In this document: positions 6,848-9,239 of the stretch, piece by piece
Position numbering within the stretch: the first letter of the stretch is position 1
How the letters are laid out: each line of letters starts with the position of its first letter
Program-made: the position numbers and the translations under genes
Notes under the pieces: model-generated
The model's database searches: none
What the model saw: the letters and a program-made list of their open reading frames with translations, nothing else
Told to the model about the DNA's origin: nothing
DNA from: an uncultured bacterium
GTDB taxonomy: Bacteria > Krumholzibacteriota > Krumholzibacteriia > LZORAL124-64-63
DNA: 9,239 nt
Reading direction: 5' to 3'
NCBI GenBank assembly: GCA_903847545.1
Contig: CAINDZ010000429.1
Location: 1 to 9,239 of the forward strand

Positions 6848-6883
6848 AAAAGGAGCCGGCCCGGGGAGCATCCCCGGGCCGGC
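6848..6883 (-). terminator. Intrinsic terminator of the 218-residue secreted protein gene
   Basis: A perfect 13-bp GC-rich stem (6855-6867 with 6871-6883) with a 3-nt loop lies 35 nt past the stop codon of the minus-strand gene. On the minus strand the stem is followed by TCCTTTTC, a short T-run, which fits an intrinsic terminator for that strand. It insulates the secreted protein gene from the thioesterase cluster. Confidence 0.82.
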
Positions 6884-6918
6884 CCTTGAAATCCGTCAGC
6901 GCCGAGGCGCCCACCGGA

Positions 6919-7575
6919 CTAGCGGAACATGGCCTTCACGTTGCCGAAGCTGGCCGCGTCCTGGGTGCCCACGGGCACGAAGGGAGCCACGGTGACCGAG
7001 CCGAACGGGGCGACGTCGGTGTACCACACGCAGGCGCCGATCATCTCGAAGCCCCACTGCACGTGGCGGGCGGGGTCGTTGACCAGGTTCAGCGACAGGT
7101 TGAACTCGCCGGAGGCCGGCATGTCGATGACCTGCTGGTTGAACGACGAAAAGTCAGGGGCGAAGTCGCGGATGAAGACCTTGGCGACGTGGGCCGAGGT
7201 CAGCGAGTTCGTCAGGACGGTGCCCGTGAAGGTCAGCGTCTGGCCGGCGTACGAGCCGTCATCGACCTGGGCGTACGAGTCGGCGAACATGATCTTGTTG
7301 CCGGCATGGCCGGGCGCGCCGCCGCCGATGTACCAGTACTCGTTCGGATCGCCGATGACGTTCGGCGAGAGGGTCAGGTTGTCGCCGGAGAACGAGGCCA
7401 CCAGGTCGGCGAAGCCCCAGCCGCTGCCCCACAGGTAGTTGTAGCCCAGATCGTACACGTTCATGTAGCCGTTGATGATCTGGGAGGAGCTGACCGTGAC
7501 CGTCGCCGAGAACGCGGAACCCGCGATCATCAGGCAGGCCACCAGGGCGATGAGCGCCTTAGCATTGATGCGCAT
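6919..7575 (-). CDS. Small secreted protein of unknown function
   Basis: The 218-residue product starts with a classic signal peptide (MRINAK, core ALIALVACLMIAGSAFSA, cleavage probably after residue 24). The mature part is rich in aromatic, Gly, Ser and Asn residues and looks all-beta. It has NGYMNVYDLGYNYLWGSGWG (35-54), SPNVIGDPNEYWYIGGGAPG (70-89), GNKIMFADSYAQ (92-103) and GQTLTFTGTVL (111-121). These remind me of uncharacterised PEP-CTERM-type exported proteins of Verrucomicrobia and Planctomycetes, but no PEP-CTERM tail is present. The C-terminus ends ASFGNVKAMFR. The ATG at 7575 is chosen because GAAAGG lies 8 nt upstream (7589-7584) and the signal peptide begins there. The frame is open upstream to about 7800, but that extension spoils the signal peptide and contains the promoter. 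The gene is monocistronic with its own promoter and terminator. Only one cysteine (182) remains after processing. Function not assigned. Confidence 0.85.
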   Translation of the reverse strand: MRINAKALIALVACLMIAGSAFSATVTVSSSQIINGYMNVYDLGYNYLWGSGWGFADLVASFSGDNLTLSPNVIGDPNEYWYIGGGAPGHAGNKIMFADSYAQVDDGSYAGQTLTFTGTVLTNSLTSAHVAKVFIRDFAPDFSSFNQQVIDMPASGEFNLSLNLVNDPARHVQWGFEMIGACVWYTDVAPFGSVTVAPFVPVGTQDAASFGNVKAMFR

Positions 7576-7676
7576 CTTCTGAGCCTTTCGTTGTGGGGGC
7601 GAGTTGGTCGATGTGGCTTTGTCGTCGCCTCGCCATGGCGTGGAGGCGCCGACGGATTGTCCGTCCCCGTGCTTCC

Positions 7677-7706
7677 ATTGTAGACTATGTTCGGTTTCCG
7701 AATCAA
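7677..7706 (-). promoter_or_regulatory. Sigma70-like promoter of the secreted protein gene
   Basis: On the minus strand TTGATT (7706-7701) is followed after 18 nt by TACAAT (7682-7677), matching 4 of 6 and 5 of 6 bases of the sigma70 boxes. Transcription would start near 7670, giving a 5' leader of about 95 nt before the ATG at 7575. This is the best promoter match in the window. Confidence 0.6.
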
Positions 7707-7785
7707 GTCTGTTTTTTCGGTCCGGGTGCAAAAAAATGCGATACCGGGCGCTGCCCACGAACGCCGAGATCAAGTCGATTCTGGC

Positions 7786-7845
7786 CATTTCATAAATCAC
7801 ATTATCGCAATATGTTAAATAAACCGACCCTTCGGCGTCAAGTTA
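7786..7845. promoter_or_regulatory. AT-rich part of the divergent intergenic region
   Basis: The centre of the 469-nt gap between the divergent secreted-protein and tex genes is markedly AT-rich. On the minus strand TTGACG (7841-7836) with TTTAAC (7819-7814) at 16-nt spacing is a possible second upstream promoter for the secreted protein gene. On the plus strand TATGTT (7811-7816) could be a -10 box for tex but has no convincing -35. The rest of the gap, 7846-8032, is GC-rich and holds only a minor hairpin (CCCTG/CAGGG near 7878-7890); I see no RNA gene or other coding sequence there. Confidence 0.4.
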
Positions 7846-8032
7846 CAGGGGCGGGGCTGGGATTCAGGCCGGCGTACCCTGCGGCAGGGCTTGTCGGGCG
7901 CCCCGCGAGGGCCCGGTGCGGGCGCGGCGCGGCGGCGCGCACACGTTCCATCTGCAGCCTTGCACCGGCGCGCCTCGTCGCGCATCCTGCCGCGCGCGCC
8001 AAACGCGACGCCATCCACGTGAACGCCAACCC

Positions 8033-8036
8033 GGAG
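8033..8036 (+). promoter_or_regulatory. Shine-Dalgarno GGAG for tex
   Basis: GGAG lies 8 nt before the GTG at 8045 and supports that codon as the start of Tex, whose family similarity begins at this point. Confidence 0.65.
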
Positions 8037-8044
8037 CCCGCACC

Positions 8045-9239
8045 GTGAACCCGACCCACATCCAGGCCATCGCCGCCGAGCTCGACGTCGTCCCCGCCCG
8101 CGTGCTCGCCGCCGCCGAACTGCTCGACGGCGGCGCCACCGTGCCGTTCATCAGCCGCTACCGCAAGGAGGCCACCGGCGGGCTGGACGAGGTGGCCGTC
8201 ACCGCGATCCGCGACCGGCTCGAGCAGCTGGCCGAGCTGGACAAGCGGCGCGAGGCCATCGTCAAGTCGCTCGAGGAGCGCAGCCTGATGACCGACGAGC
8301 TGCGGCGCGGCATCGCCCAGGCCGCCACGCTGGCCGTGCTCGAGGACCTGTACCTGCCGTTCCGGCCCAAGCGCCGCACGCGCGCCACCATCGCGCGCGA
8401 GCGCGGGCTCGAGCCACTGGCGCTGTGGCTGCTGGAGGGCGCGGCCGGCCCGGGGGCGGGCCCCTCGGCGGCCGATATCACGACCAAGGCCGCGGCGTTC
8501 GTCGATGCGGAGAAGGAGGTGCCCGGCCCCGACGAGGCGCTGGCCGGCGCCCGCGACATCATCGCCGAGACCGTCAGCGAGAACGCCGAGGTGCGCGCCG
8601 AACTGCGCGCCCTGTACCTGGACCAGGGCCAGGTCGCGACGCGCGTGGCGCGCGGCATGGAGCAGGAGGGCGCCAAGTTCCGGGACTACTTCGACTGGCA
8701 GGAGCCCGTGCGCACGGCGCCGGGCCACCGCGTGCTGGCGATGCGGCGCGGCGAGCGCGAGAAGTTCCTGCACATGGAGGTGACCGTGCCCGAGGAGCGC
8801 GCGGTGGCCATCGCGGCGCGGCCCTTCGCCACGCAGCGCGGCCCCGGGGCGACCGGCGCCTGCGCCGAACAGGTGCGGCAGGCGGTGCAGGACGGCTGGC
8901 GCCGGCTGCTGTCGGTGGCCATGGAGACCGAGATCCGCCTGGAGATGCGCCGGCGCGCCGACGAGGAGGCCATCACTGTCTTCGCGCGCAACCTGCGCGA
9001 GCTGCTGCTGGCCTCGCCGCTGGGCCAGCGCCGCGTGCTGGCGCTGGATCCCGGCTTCCGCACCGGGTGCAAGCTGGTCGTGCTGGACGAGCAGGGCGTG
9101 CTGAAGCACTACACCGCCATCTTCCCGCACACCGGCGGCCGCGGCGCGGTCGAGGCGGGGCAGGTCGTCAAGGACCTGGTCGCGAAGTTCAAGGTCGAGG
9201 CCGTCGCCATCGGCAACGGCACCGCCGGGCGCGAGACCG
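8045..9239 (+). CDS. tex: Tex, RNA-binding transcription accessory protein (N-terminal half, cut by window end)
   Basis: The frame from GTG 8045 stays open to the window end, giving 398 residues of a protein usually about 750-800 long. It matches the Tex/YhgF family, cytoplasmic nucleic-acid-binding proteins linked to transcription and related to eukaryotic Spt6. Family signatures seen: GATVPFISRYRKEATGGLDE (31-50), LEDLYLPFRPKRRTRATIAR (99-118) in the Tex N-terminal helical region, and the start of the YqgF/RNase H-like domain at VLALDPGFRTGCK (331-343), then AIGNGTAGRET (388-398). The remaining helix-hairpin-helix and C-terminal S1 domains lie beyond the window. The GTG start is supported by GGAG 8 nt upstream and by the usual family N-terminus (short lead-in to IAAELDV). 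It is divergent from the secreted protein gene. The truncation is due to the window edge, not a mutation. Confidence 0.95.
   Translation, partial: MNPTHIQAIAAELDVVPARVLAAAELLDGGATVPFISRYRKEATGGLDEVAVTAIRDRLEQLAELDKRREAIVKSLEERSLMTDELRRGIAQAATLAVLEDLYLPFRPKRRTRATIARERGLEPLALWLLEGAAGPGAGPSAADITTKAAAFVDAEKEVPGPDEALAGARDIIAETVSENAEVRAELRALYLDQGQVATRVARGMEQEGAKFRDYFDWQEPVRTAPGHRVLAMRRGEREKFLHMEVTVPEERAVAIAARPFATQRGPGATGACAEQVRQAVQDGWRRLLSVAMETEIRLEMRRRADEEAITVFARNLRELLLASPLGQRRVLALDPGFRTGCKLVVLDEQGVLKHYTAIFPHTGGRGAVEAGQVVKDLVAKFKVEAVAIGNGTAGRET

Noticed and set aside
7576..7800. 75-codon in-frame N-terminal extension of the secreted protein
   Set aside because: It would bury the signal peptide inside the protein and contains the best promoter of the window. 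Its composition looks non-coding, and ATG 7575 has a good ribosome site.
212..7844. TCAAGTT and ATGTTAA present in both AT-rich islands
   Set aside because: Seven-base matches in different order and relative orientation; information content is too low to argue for a shared operator.
7838..9130. Minus-strand open frame opposite tex
   Set aside because: It overlaps a clear Tex coding frame and translates to a compositionally biased protein without recognisable motifs.

Overview
The window is high-GC bacterial chromosome (densely coding, apart from a few short AT-rich islands) and looks like ordinary core genome rather than a mobile or defence region. The best pointer to the host is the large secreted protein at 442-2964. 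It ends in a FlgD-type Ig-like domain that opens with an HPNPFNP motif, an arrangement typical of the FCB superphylum and related GC-rich environmental lineages such as Candidatus Eisenbacteria or Krumholzibacteriota. That assignment is inference from style and was not searched.

Layout. The plus strand opens with the last 36 codons of an aconitase (1-111), followed by a hairpin and an AT-rich upstream region. Next comes an 840-residue secreted modular serine protease that closely follows the plan of Achromobacter/Lysobacter lysyl endopeptidase (442-2964). A hairpin that can work in both directions separates it from a tightly packed minus-strand cluster. Read 5' to 3' on the minus strand this cluster is: a hotdog-fold acyl-CoA thioesterase (6726-6295), a SpoU/TrmH RNA 2'-O-methyltransferase (6291-5464), a dGTP triphosphohydrolase-like HD enzyme (5467-4202), and a 386-residue predicted exported/outer-membrane protein of unknown function (4205-3045). 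The junctions are +3, -4 and -4 nt, the last two being ATGA overlaps, so co-transcription and translational coupling are likely.

Upstream of that cluster, also on the minus strand, is a separate single-gene unit: a 218-residue secreted protein of unknown function (7575-6919) with a good sigma70-like promoter and its own intrinsic terminator. A 469-nt divergent intergenic region then leads to the plus-strand gene for Tex, a transcription accessory RNA-binding protein, cut off by the window end (8045 onward).

Functionally the window mixes housekeeping (TCA cycle, RNA modification, dNTP pool control, transcription accessory factor) with three exported proteins. The most informative items are the modular lysyl endopeptidase with an extra cysteine pair, the uncharacterised envelope protein translationally coupled to a dGTPase, and the small secreted protein. 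No CRISPR array, IS element, tRNA, rRNA or recognisable defence or anti-phage system was seen, and I do not claim a new biological system here.
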